Positions 35,377 to 48,378 of a stretch of 64,000 nt of DNA are shown piece after piece (position 1 is the stretch's first letter; every line of letters starts with the position of its first letter). Where the stretch lies: assembly GCA_002943765.1 (NCBI GenBank), contig PQWQ01000003.1, positions 3,347,501 to 3,411,500 on the forward strand, written 5' to 3'. The DNA is from Psoroptes ovis. Taxonomy: Eukaryota; Arthropoda; Arachnida; Sarcoptiformes; Psoroptidae. The notes beneath the pieces were generated by a model. It was not told where the DNA came from and ran no database searches. It saw nothing but the letters and a program-made list of their open reading frames with translations. The translations under genes and the position numbers were made by a program.

Positions 35377-38175
35377 GGTGTACCCTTTTGTATAAGTTTG
35401 ACACGCCAAAATCATGTCTGGTGCTCCAAGCGTTCACAAGATTTGTTGAAAATTTCCAATTATTTTGTAATAATAGACAAAATAATAATCATATTTGGAA
35501 CTAAAATTTTGTAAAGATAATCACAAATTGAATTTTTTCGTCATCAAATTAATAAAAATTTGATCAAATATTGATTGATTTTTGTATTAATTTTTAAAGT
35601 TTTTCAAAGTTTCAAAGAGAGAGGTATTAGGGAAAAAAGTTTCAATGATCCAATTTATTAATTTACAATCTAAAATTTGCGATCGTTCGTATCGATCAAT
35701 GAGAAATGATAATAAATAATAAGCAACGAGATTTAAGATTTGTTTTTAATTTGATATAATCTGATTTTTTTTTATTTTTATTTATATTTTTTTCTTTGAT
35801 TCACATAACTTTCAACTAATTAACAAAATGAATGTATGAGATTTTCATTTCATTTCTCAAATCTAAATCCAACAAATCAAAATGAAAATGAAAAGATTAT
35901 TTTCATTTGATAAAACATAATGAAAATCTAATTAACTCATTTTCAGTTTGTTCCAAAAATTGTTCCAAAAAAAAATTGTAATTATCAATTGCAGAGATTG
36001 TTTGTTTGTTTATTTGTATTTTATTTGATCAAATAAAATAAAATCAAATACGAGACTTTCAAATGTTTTTTTTTTTATTATTTGAAATTTCTACAAACAC
36101 ACATTTTTGACCATTATCACTATCGACAGCTTTTGATTATGAGAAAAAAATAAAAATAAAAACAAAAACAAAATCAAATTATGTCAAATCCGTGAACTCC
36201 TTAAATGGATGCCATTCGATTCGATGCTTAGTTTTGTTCTGTTATTTTCATAACATTTCATTTGGTTTTTTCCAAGTCGAATTCATCATTGAAAATTTTT
36301 AATTGCATTCCTTCTTCTTGGATTTTGATGATCCAAAGATGATTTAATCTGTAATTCGTCGATCGGCTCGATGTTTGTCCATTGAAATTCATCATTGTTG
36401 GAAATATGGAATTGTTTTAGATTTTGGCTAATGCATCATCGATTGATCGGCCAATCAATCGATTCATTCAAATTGATTTAATTTGCCTCAATTTCAATTA
36501 TTTGAATTCAAAATTACTTAAATTTATGGAATTTAAAGATAAATTTTTATAAAAATCTTCGATTTAATCTTATTATTGCGAAATCCTACGCAAAAAAAAA
36601 TATTTGTTTATTTCTATTTATTTATCTATTCATTTAAATCATAAACGATGATGAACATTATCATGATCATCAGCATCATACCGCATATCACATTCAACCT
36701 TGACCGTTAAGCATTATTATTTTCAATGATGATGTCGATGAAGATTATTTTAATTATTATCATTTTGATAAAGATAGAATGAAATCGAATAATTATTATC
36801 AAATTCAATATTGCATATTACAAATGATTTAAATTTGCCAGAGAAAATATTTTGAGTATGGAAAATTGAAATTGAATAATTTGATCAAAAATAAATTTTG
36901 AAATTCGTCTCAAATTTTTCGCTGAAAATTGACTGAAAATGTTGATTCAATGCTCAATTTATGCAGGGAAAAGAAATTCAAAATTTTTCAAAAAATCGAC
37001 TGAAGCAGCAACCTGTTGCTCGACATGATTGTCAAAACGTAGATATACAAAATACCACATAGGACATGTTTCCAAGTGTGTGTCCGAGTGTGAATTAGTT
37101 ATTTGACAAATAAGTTATGCGATAATTGATAAATTACTCTTGACACATTCAACTTTTGCCTATGAATAAAAAATATATCGACCAAGTATGATGTCTCCGA
37201 ATGATATATAATGCTATACGACAACATTAAAAGGTATTATTCTTGATACATAAATGAATAAATCATATGATTAACCGAATCAAAAATATCTGAAACATTT
37301 TAAATTCATATTTTTTTTCGAGTATAATTTATTTGAATTCAATGATAATGATTATCATTTATTTCTTTTCCTTTTTTTTATTTATCTGATATTTTTCTCC
37401 AAAATGTTGTTGAAAGATACAAGTGTTTCAAAGATAAATGTGATTATTTTCATTTTCCTGATGTCTTCCAAAAAAAAAAAAAATCTTCAAGGTATATCTT
37501 CAAATGAGTGATCATACCCGAAAGATATTTGATGATTAGTGTTTTTTTTAAATATGTGTTTAAAGTTTACACATTGGTGCATGAATGTTTGTATCTATAT
37601 GTGTTTATTATGTGTGTGTAAAATTGTTTAAATTGCAAATATTCAAAACGGTAAAAGTGTTCAAAACGAATGGGGAAAATCCTCAGAAATTATTCAACAA
37701 AGAAAAAACAAACATTTCTCATTTTTACACCCAACAAGACAACATTTAAATTATGATCAAATGTAATCACATTTATTCATTTATTTATTCATTCATTTTT
37801 TTTCAAATGAAAAATACATTTGAATTTATTTACATTTGAAATTAAATGAAAAAAATATCATTGTTAAATACTGTAAAAAACATGTTTGACAATTCGTTGT
37901 TTTCGTGTTGTTGTTGTTGTTGTTGATATACAGTGATTGATTGTATTAATCTCACACCATTATCTTGTTAAATTGTTGTTATGATAATCATAATCATAAT
38001 AAAAATTAATAATTATCATAATGTAATGAAATTAAAACTTTAAATTGTCATAATTTTTTTTTTCACATGAGCATACGAATACAAATACAAATGACATTTG
38101 ATATTTATCATTTATCATATTCATTTGTCTTTAATTTCTTTCTTTCTGTCAAGCATTTGTTGAATAATTAACGGT

Positions 38176-38245
38176 TGTCCGATAAGTTTGTCCGCAATTA
38201 TACAATGAAAATGTCCATTGAAATTCGGCAAAAACTTTTTGGACA
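38176..38245. mobile_element. Mariner-like miniature inverted-repeat remnant (copy 2)
   Basis: Inverted terminal sequences TGTCCGATAAGTTTG and, on the other strand, TGTCCAAAAAGTTTTTGCCG enclose a 70-bp unit. Read on the minus strand it aligns with the copy at 1919-1987 over most of its length (shared TGTCC-AAAAGTTTTTG-CGA-TTTCAAT). TA dinucleotides lie just outside both ends (TTAACGG and CCTAATT), compatible with a decayed TA target site. Confidence 0.5.
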
Positions 38246-40033
38246 CCTAATTGTTCGATCATTAATTACAATCTTTGCATTATTTAAAAACATATCACAA
38301 ATATCATGAATGAAAACATTCATTTTCCGACAAGAATGGTCGATGAATTTTCCGATCAAATTTTTTTTAGTTTAAATTCAAATTCAAATTAAATGAGAAT
38401 CACTTGAATTTAATTTGAAAATTGTTCAAATTCAATTGTTTGAAAATTCAATTTCGATTGAATTTAATTTCGAAAATCCGGTTCAAATGAGTCCTAGAAT
38501 TGCTATTATTTTGACAATTGATATCATTTTCCATTATTATTTTTTTTTTTTTTTTTTTGGACCAAAATTTTCTTTTGTATTTTCAAATGTGTAAATTTGA
38601 AAAGAAAAAAAAAATTTGATTGAATAATTAGATGCATTGACTAGTGCACGAAGCAATCAAACAAAGGGCAAAAAATGATAACAATAATGAAACATAATGA
38701 AAATTTGATTGAACCCAAGTCAAAAATGTATTACTTGGTATCGTATAATTATCGTTTATAATTGGTTTTTCGATATCAATCGTAATGAATTGAATGAGTG
38801 AAAGAGTGAAATCGGTAGCATTGAAATTGAAAAAAAATGAAATATGAACGATTTAAAGTTCAATATTTCGGATGTAAATGTGTAACACACAAACACATAT
38901 CAAAAACGTTACACTTATCAATTCGAAACACTTCACATTTGAAATGAAATGTATAACCTTTAATGGTGCATTTGAAATGTGCATCAACTGTGATTACAAA
39001 CTGATTATTTAATGATTTCATTCATAGGCGCCTTTTGATCACGAATTTTATTACATTTTTAATCCAAGAAAAAATTATTGAAAAATCCAATCAATGAAAT
39101 CCACACAGAAATTGAAATAATTAATTTCAAATTTTTCAATTTCAATTTACTTTTAAATTGATAAAAAAAATTGAAAAATAAACGTACAAATCGACCAATT
39201 ATCAATTGATCATATGTAAAGTTGATCTTTTAGCTGTTTTAGCCTAAAAAAATTGAAAAATTGTTGATAAATTTCGACAGGAATTAATATGAACAAATAT
39301 CGAAGCCGAAATTGATAAAAAACTGCAGAAAAAAAATAGTTGAAAGTGGAAATAAATGTGAATTAATTATGTAATTAATTTCAAATGAATATTTTGTGTT
39401 ATTCATTCATTGATTTTCATTTATTTTTGATTTCATATTTGTACGGTCAATTAGAAAAAAATATCGGCAAAATCAATTTCCATCCATTTATCCACTAATT
39501 CATTAGTTTATTCAAGATTAATCAGATAAATTACAATTTTTTCCTTCTCTTCATCCACATATATATGATAGATTTGATTTTGATAGGTGCGGTGGTCGTT
39601 GTTTTTGTTGTTTTGTTGTGTCCGTCATTCATTCAGAGGTCATCATATCTCGTTTGATTTGTGATATGATCATCAAAAATCCAAAAGATAAAATCCAATC
39701 GACTTAAGATCGGAAATTGTAGCAATTAAATTTTGAAAAAAAAATTTTTGGATTTTATCTGAGCAAAAATTAATAAACGATTTGAGCAGTTAAGCATTTG
39801 ATCTTAAGATTTTTGAGAAAAAATTTTTTTAAAAGAAAAAATTCATTTCCAATAAATCACGGAAATGTTTGAACATAATTTCTTGTGTATGGTATTAGAG
39901 TATTTTGTATTAATAAGAAGAACAAAAAAAAATTTATATGAACAAAATGTATCAGTGTTTGTGTGTTGTAAATCATCTTGTAATTAAATTTAATTGTATT
40001 GAAGATGCGCAAACTTTTTTTGATACCTTAGAA

Positions 40034-40085
40034 CAGTGATTCCCCAACTTTTTGGGACTATAACCTACTCCTTTGGGAATCACTG
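40034..40085. mobile_element. 52-bp micro-hAT element with 8-bp target duplication
   Basis: CAGTGATTCCC at 40034-40044 and its complement at 40075-40085 bound a 52-bp unit flanked by identical 8-bp repeats CCTTAGAA (40026-40033 and 40086-40093). Ends and duplication length are those of hAT elements, and the terminal sequence resembles the MITE at 26493-26679 (CAGTCATTCTCAACC). At 52 bp it is little more than two terminal repeats. Confidence 0.85.
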
Positions 40086-41766
40086 CCTTAGAATGAATAT
40101 AAATACCAAAGCAAATGCCAATTAATGAAATAAAATTTCAATCAATTATTAATGATCAATTTGATCAGTTTCTTATATGTCCACAATGAAGATGCGAAGC
40201 ATAAATAATTAATTTGTCAATTTTATATGTTCATTTTGATTTTTTTTTTCACAATTCAAGTCGAATTAATTGATGGATAGTAAATTAATGATTCAAAAAA
40301 CACTCTGAAATTTTATGAGAATTTTTTTTTCGTTGATTTAAATTAATTATAAATGTTTTAAATAATTCATTGAATTGATAGTAAATTATTGATTTTGGTC
40401 TATCTAAAATTAGCCATTGCTCATTATGGATCATTGCGTGCCATATAAATGATCTATGAATTTTTTTTCTCGATTTGATCAAAGAGAGAGAAAGAGAACG
40501 AAATGATTCATGTGAATCATCATTATTTCATTGATTTGACTTGAAATCTTTATAATCTTTTAAAATAATAATAATAATAATAATGATTATACGGGAAAAA
40601 TATAAGAATCATTTTTATTGTTATCATAACCTTTGATTATTTTGATTTAATAAGTGTTTAACTTGAATCAGAAAAGATTGAATGAATCAATCGATTGATT
40701 CAATCAATAATTTCATTTATTTATTTATTTTTCTTTATTAAATTTTATTTGATTCAATCATCCATGATGATTTAATCGATTAAATGCTGATGATGATGAT
40801 TATTATTATCGTTGAAGATTATGCTGGAAACGGCTGCAGGTTACTCCTCAAAACAATTTCAAGTGATCCATTTTTTTTTCAATATTTAAATCATTTATCA
40901 TTTTTTCATGATTTTCAAAAAATTGTAAAGTGTCGTTGAAAAAATTTTAATTATCAATCAATTGGATTTAAAAAATTGAAAATTTCAAATCCACAATCGC
41001 GATCCTGATCACGATTTAGTGAGAGCAATTTTTTTTTGTCAAAACGATTTTAAATACTTTGCTAATACTTGCCCTTAATAAATTTCTCACTTTTAATCAT
41101 TGTTATCAACTCTAATGTTGTTATTGTAACATTATTATATCTTTAAGCCTTGTTGTTGCGTTTGTTTATTTTGATTTTTAAAAAAAAATTAAAACTTTTC
41201 AAAAACAAATAATTAAAATTATTAAAAAAATTTTAACGACTTGTTAATCATATTTTTTTTGGATCAATTATCATTCATTTTTCATAAAATTATTAATCGA
41301 AATATGATTGAATTGAATTGAAAATGATTGAATGGAAATGAAATGAAATTTGATTTATTAAATGATGCGTTACATATAGATAGATAATCGGTGATAATTA
41401 TAATAATAATAATAATAAATGATAATTGAAAATTAAATGAAGCAGAAAATTTGTTTTTTAACTTTTTGTTTGAAGAAAGAAATTATCCATATAAATTTGT
41501 TTAAAATATTTCGGAATTTTTTTCTTGATTTGCCTTGTAAAATACGTGTGTATTTAATATTTATTTTTGTATGCAAAAATTTTATCATATTTTAATTTTT
41601 TCCATCAAATTTTGGTCAAAAAATAATCATTCTATTCAATGATTGATGATAATTGTTGCTGTTTTTTGTTGTTTAAGGTTGTTGTCACGCATCTCTTCAT
41701 TGATATGTTAATTTATGATTGATTTCATGCTTTGATTTCCCAACGTGTTTTCCCTAACAGATTTAT

Positions 41767-43518
41767 TCAATAATCCATCATAATTCTGTCATCATCATGA
41801 TCATCATTTTCATGATGATCAATGATATAATGTTCAATTGGATAATAATGATGATCATGATGATAATAATGATGATATGGTTGCCAAGAATGATGTAAAT
41901 GTGTATAATGATGATTATTATTATTATTATCATGATAATCATGGTCATGGTCATTTGCAATTGTACGTGCATTCATCATCAACATTGCCATTGTATCGAA
42001 TGTATTATGATCATCATCATTATTCATCCGATTATTTGAATATTGTTTTTCCCATAATTTATTCATTGGAATTGTTGCTTGTTTGTCCAAAATATTATCC
42101 ATTTTTCTATTGATTATTGTTGAATCATCTAGCATTGATAATGAGAAAGGGAAAATATAAAAAAAATTTTTACATGTGTTTGAAAGAAATAAAGATAAGA
42201 AAAAGATAAATGATTAAGATGTGAACACAATATAAATTACCTTTAAGATAAATGTCATTGACTGTTGCAACATTTTCGTTTGGAATATAAACATTTCGAT
42301 GTAATGAACTCGATGATTCAATTAATGGTAAACTATATTTTTGCTGATTATGTTTGTTTTCCGATAAATTTTTAGCCAATGGCTTTCTTTGAAAGCTGTT
42401 ATTTATTTGAAATATATTTTGTTTCATATAATTTGTTTGATATTTTCCGTTTTGTTGACTTTCACCTGTCTTCGTTCGTTGAAGATTGTCATAATTGATT
42501 TGATGATCATTTGATGATAATAGTGTATGTCGTTTTTGTTGTCGTTCAAAAAAACGTGGCCCATTAATTTTATTATCATCATTATTATAACGATTTTGAT
42601 TATCATTCATTGAATAATGTCCATTTGTCCATTTTTTCTGTAACAAATGTTTGTGATTAACATCATTATCTTTCGGTATTATCGTACGAATATTTTCGAT
42701 GACAGGATTTAGTTCTTGAGTTATAATTCGATATGGCTGTATATACTCTTTGACTTCTTGTACAATCGGTTTATATGCTTTATGTGATAAACGATATGGC
42801 TCGTCCATCGTTATTGTTTCTTCAATAGGTTTCATTGGTGCTATAAACAAATGCACAATTGACAAACATAAATTTATTTGTTCCAAAAAGAATAAATAAA
42901 TATGAGAACAAATCAGATTAATTTCTTAAAAATTAATCTCTTTTTTTTCAAAAAAGAAAAATTCTTACGTGACATATGTGATTGCGTTACAACAATTGCG
43001 GCCGATTGTGATTTAAAATGTAATCGTAATGGCATCGTATCGGACACTATTTCAATCATTCGTGGTGTTTTTCTTTGTCGATCTTGATCTTGATTTTGTT
43101 CTAAATCATTATTATCATTGTTTTCATCTTCTTCATCATTATCATCACGATCATAATGTAATGGTATATATTCATAGCGACGTTTACTCTTAACAGCAAT
43201 TTGTATGTGACCATCATCATCATCTTTGTTATTATCAGCAGCGAAATCATTTATTTCATTATTATCAACTTTTTGTTCATCTTCTTGTTCTCGCTCATGT
43301 TCATGTTTATCTTTAATCGATTCATATACATTATTATCATCGTCATTGGATTTAATTTTATGATCCGTATTCGATAATAATTGACTCAGATATTTTGCTT
43401 GATCGGTCACTACTGTTGTTGTTTTGATGCCAGAATCATTGATTGAAATTGAATCATCAATCATCATCATGAGCAAGATTAATATCAAAACAAAAACGGA
43501 ATTTTTTCGTTTAAACAT
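41767..43518 (-). CDS. Secreted protein with conserved arthropod core, paralogue B, His/Asp-rich tail
   Basis: Three exons on the minus strand, 43518-42969, 42840-42241 and 42128-41767, join in phase to 503 residues. Residues 1 to about 25 (MFKRKNSVFVLILILLMMM, then DDSIS) form a clear signal peptide. A long Asp/Glu/Asn-rich linker follows. The core then aligns with paralogue A: LRLHFKSQSAAIVVTQSHMS, then DEPYRLSHKAYKPIVQEV, then YIQPYRIITQELNPVIENI. The first intron interrupts the core at the same place and phase as in A. The last 80 residues are extremely rich in His, Asp, Asn and Tyr, which suggests metal binding or a mineral- or cuticle-associated role (inference). It is not a named family that I can assign with confidence. 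Confidence 0.72.
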
Positions 43519-46500
43519 TTCGAAAATAAAAACAATTTATATTTCTTTTGGTTGAAAATTTAAAAATGTCATATGACATTTGATCGTTTTGGAAAAATAA
43601 ATTAATTTTCCATTTATATATCGACCATGTGGTCCATCTCTCATTCTGCAAAAATGAAATTTTCCCAATAATCAAACATCAATGATTGAATTCTGATTTT
43701 ATCAGCCAGAAACAAATACATGGGAAATGATCGATAAAAATTCTTTGAAATCATCGTGGCCATTATTGTGGCCATAATTACAAATTATCATGTGTTCAAC
43801 GATGGTCATTGTAGGCCAATAGCGAAAAAAATTATCCGATCAAAAAAAACATCGATTCGGGAAAATCGATAAATTATGATGATTTACTTTTACTTTTGAC
43901 CATTTGATTAGTTTGAAATTGGCCCGAATTTCCTCTCGATTTCGTTTCAAATTTTCGATTCATTTCTGGCCAATAAATATTGATACCATCATAAATGTCA
44001 AACATTTTCTGACATTTTTCAAGTTTTGATCGAGAAAAAATGAAAATACAAAATTGACAATTGACATTTATGAGACAGAAAGTTTTGAATTGAATAATTT
44101 ATGTAAATCAATTTTTATTCGGGGAAAAAAAAAGTTGAATTCAATTTGACATTTTTTGTTCGTTTGTGTTAATAAGCCAAGAATTTCTAAAATCAAGAGA
44201 TAATAATTTTTTCTTTTCTGTGTCATATCAAATATCAAATTTGTTTTTCGTTTCAGTTTCTTATTCGTCTCCATTTTGTCTCCAAATCATTTTAAATGAT
44301 TGCCATCGAAAAACTCCATGTTCAACTTGTTTTGACTAAAAAAATGCTTTAAATTTTTTCTTTTCACAAATTTTCATCATACATAATCTAATCTAATTTG
44401 GTTTTCAATTTATTTTCATTTTCATTTTGGTTATTATTTTTAATATCTTCATCATTTATTGATGTGTGTACACACTTAAAGCAATTTCTTAGAGAAAAAC
44501 TACTGAATTCATTATTGTCTTCTCGCATTTTCAGTGATTATCAACTGGTTTTAGTTAGAAGGTTCTTATATTTTCATGAATAATTGAAACTTATGACGAT
44601 GAATGCTGTCAAACCGATGAATTTTTGCAGATTAAACCACCATTTGGCCACCACTGTCATTGTAAAAGTAGAAATTTTGCTCGAAAAATTGACCAAACAA
44701 TTGTAAAAATGGACAATATTTAGTCAACGATAATAATAATCGTTGTCGTTGTTAATGGTTATCGTGGTGATGATGCAAATATTGCTCCAGCATTGTTCTA
44801 ACATTGCTTGAACATGAATTGTTTCATTTACAATTAGATTCATTCATTCATTCATTTAAAATTCATTCAATTAATTCAGTCAGTTTATTTATTCTCATTT
44901 ATTTATTCATTCATTTGAAAATAAATATTTGTTTATGATGCATTTTTTCATTTTGAACACAAATTTCTTTTATTATTATTATTATCATCGTTATTGTGTT
45001 GTCTTTAATTTCTTAAATGTTTTTATTATTATTACTATCATCGTCGTTAAACATTACATGTTTTATCATGTTTTTCAAACACAAAAAAACCTTGTCTAAA
45101 TCGATGGTATTTGCGTATTTTGGTATTATTGTACGGGTAAACGAAAATTGACCGAATTTTTGTTTTAAAATTTTTCAAAATTTTAAAATAAAAACTTTAA
45201 AGTTTTCATGAAAACAAATTTCAATGGAAAATTTATTTATCGGATTATTTTTTTTTTTCATGTATTTTGAGATGTTTTTTTTAGGCCTTTCAACGGTTCC
45301 CGAGAAATTTGCCTCAGATTATTACTAAGATTATGTTTTCATCAAATTTGTTCCAGTATTTTTCAAATTTTTTTCTGGAAATCCAAATAATTTTAAACTG
45401 GAACACTTTATATAATTCAAAAACAAACAAAACAAACAAATCATAGAGCCTAAATGGAACCAATTTTTAAACAAACCAAGAATTTCCATGTATTGAAATT
45501 TCCCTTGGTTCAAATTAAAAAAATTCCGAAAATTAAAATTAAAATTGTTGAAAATTAAAATTTGAAACGGTTTAAATGGATTTTTTTTTTTTTTTTTTTT
45601 TTGATATTGTTAATACCATCATCATTATTATAAATATATTTTCACGCCAAATAAGGCTATTTATGATTATGATGATCATGTGTGTGTGTTTGTGTGTGTA
45701 TATGATCACATCATATATATTTGTTGTATACGATGATTTGTTGGATTATTCCAATTTTTTTTTATATTTTAAAATATTTCATCAGACTTTTTAAAAAATA
45801 CATTTCTTCAGACTTTTAAAACATTTATTCTCAAATTTATATAGGACAAGAATTGTATTTGTAGTTTCATTATTATTATTTGTATTATGATTATTCTCAT
45901 AAATTCATTTTCATTATTATTATTATTATCATTATTTTCATTTGACCTTGGCCAAACCAAACTAAAACTAATGTACCCAAATAAACCCCACAAAAAAATA
46001 AATTGGAAAATGTAAATTGTGAGAACCAAAAATGTAATGGAAGAAATAATAATAATAATAATAAATAATAATGTGTGATATCTCCATAATCATCATCATC
46101 ATCATCATTATTATTATTATTATCATTGAATATGAATGAATCGTTACCATTATTTTTTACCATTGATCGATTTTTTTTTCGTTGTTAGTTTATTTGTCTC
46201 GTAGTTGACAGCATTTTTTTTTGGATTTTGCCTAAAACAGCTAGGAACCTAGGAATTTGTTCAATATTTAAATATAATAATTTCTATATGATTCAACGAC
46301 AACCGAGTTGTTTTAGCAGTCAATTTTCTGCATTTGAATTCACACAAATCCCACATCGTAATATATGATTCAATGTCGTCGTGTATGTGGAATTCGTTTG
46401 GATTCAAAGTTTTGGTCCCGAAATTCTCCCCAAAAAAAAGTTCCATCAAGACATTTTTTTCCAGTCGAATATATAGAAGAACACAGGGTTCCATCAGCGG

Positions 46501-48378
46501 AATTATTCTTTAGCCATTGAAGAATCGTTGGAAATTTGAAATTACCAAAATTAAGGAACAAAAAAATGTCGATATATAGCCAATATATACCACAGCGTAA
46601 TTCTCAATACTTCGTGCTATATGATCCATTGTTTTTTCTTCATTTGATTCTGACCAAAAAAAAAAAATGTTCCAAATATTTTCATGTCCAAAACGTTCAT
46701 ATATAAATATTCACCCACAGCAACCAATTTTCACTCTTGCTTTCTTTGACTGATTTTGTATCTCGCATAATAATGATGATAATGATAATTATTCCGAAGC
46801 ATATATCACATCTATAGAACAAAGAGTCATTTATAATCATAAATGTATAAATGAATGAATGAATGAATATGAACATGAATGAATAATTTCTTTTCTTTGA
46901 ATTTGAATCTGAATTTCAAAGAAGAAAAAATAGAAGAAAATTTTTTCCTTTCATATTTGATTTGATTCATATACATCAAACAACTTTGATTCATATTTTT
47001 TCATGTTTTTCTCATGTTTTTATTTTTACCACCAAGAACTAAACAAAAAAAAAAAATCAATTTTTTTTCAATTGAAACTGCTGCAAAATATTATTCATTT
47101 TGTTTTCTGATTGAATATATTTCTGTTGAATAATTATCACTGATAATAATCATCACTCATTCTTTGTTTCTTAATTTATTACACAACCGAAAATCGCTCG
47201 ATCAAATTTCTTATTGTTTCAATATTTTATTATTCAATATTTAACAAACTGACGCTGAAAAATTGAATCAATTTATCAAAATACATGAACATATTGAATA
47301 AATAAATAAATAATACAAAATACAAAATATAAAATTTTGTTGCTTTGCAAATGTATCAAATTTATTAATCGACATACACAATAAATTGTGAATTGAATTT
47401 TGTTTTTGTTTTTCTGATTATATCAGCATTATTTTTCTTCGATCAGTTTATTCTAAGATTATTATCGTCAAATATTTTCAAATAATTCAAATCTCATTCA
47501 ATGAATTAAATTATTGATTGTAATACGAAAATATACAAATAATAATAATCCAGCTTAAAATAGGTGAGTTATTAATGATAAATTTTCTTTGATTTAATCC
47601 AAGAAAAATAAATTAAATTCATTTTTCTGGATTAATTTGTAATTTATTCGTTTGTTTATTTATAAATTTATTTCGATCTCATTCCAATCTCATCGCCATT
47701 GCCTAATACTACCATCGATATTGATATTATTATTTGATATAAAACAATGTTGTTGTTGTTGCTGTTTTTGCACCACGACCATCACCATCATCATCGTTGT
47801 AATCATAATAATAATTGTTCCATATTGATTCATCTATGTATTGTTTAATTTATGAATATTTGCATACATAAAATTTTGATAATAATTTTATTATTATTAT
47901 CATCATCATCGTTGCTATTATTATTCAACATGGATACATATTGAATTGTGTGTATTTCGTTTGATCGAAACTCATTAAATCATATGATGATGAATGTGGA
48001 TGGATGGATACGTGTCTGTGCGTTTATTTAATATTATTTATTTATATCATTGATGAAATTTGATTATATTATATAATTTTAAAACATGTAAACAAAATGC
48101 TACAACAACAACATTCAAATAATGACCTTGTTGATGACATTGACCATTTATTTTTTTTTTTTCGTTGATTACTTTTGTTTTATTGCACTTAAAAAAATAT
48201 GTTTTCAAATGATATTAATTCATAATGATAATAAATCAATGTATGAAACATGGATTGCGAATTAGATTACATTATTATTACAGCAGATTGTTAATCATAT
48301 CTTGAGATTATTCAAGAAGAAAAATTAATTAATAATATTGATATAAATAATCATAAATAAATAAATAAAAAATTAAAA
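43519..48378. other. 4.9-kb intergenic region upstream of paralogue B and the small two-exon gene
   Basis: Shared 5' region of two divergently transcribed genes. It holds a 16-bp palindrome at 43565-43580, T-rich tracts (about 45579-45602) and trinucleotide runs. Minus-strand open frames at 46261-46561 are slightly less AT-biased than their surroundings but match no family known to me, so they are not called. No other exon or RNA gene is supported. Confidence 0.5.
43565..43580. promoter_or_regulatory. 16-bp palindrome just upstream of paralogue B
   Basis: AATGTCATATGACATT is a perfect palindrome 47 bp before the paralogue B start codon, in its 5'UTR or core promoter. It could be a dimer-binding site; the binding factor is not known. 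Confidence 0.35.

Larger units (their letters stand above)
33034..41766. other. 8.7-kb region without recognised genes
   Basis: Both strands were read for exons, RNA genes and mobile elements. Open frames are short and driven by low complexity, such as the TG-repeat frames at 34783-35130. Separately listed items are hairpins at 33902-33950 and 35297-35376, a candidate 5' exon donor at 34213-34215, a mariner-like hairpin at 38176-38245 and a micro-hAT element at 40034-40085. The remainder is AT-rich with T/A homopolymers and ATA, GTT and CATT runs. It may hold regulatory DNA for the two flanking paralogues or unannotated non-coding RNA. Confidence 0.5.

Noticed and set aside
46261..46561. Minus-strand frames with less AT-biased sequence, possibly an exon or transposon relic
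   Set aside because: No recognisable domain, no convincing splice sites and two overlapping frames compete. Left uncalled.
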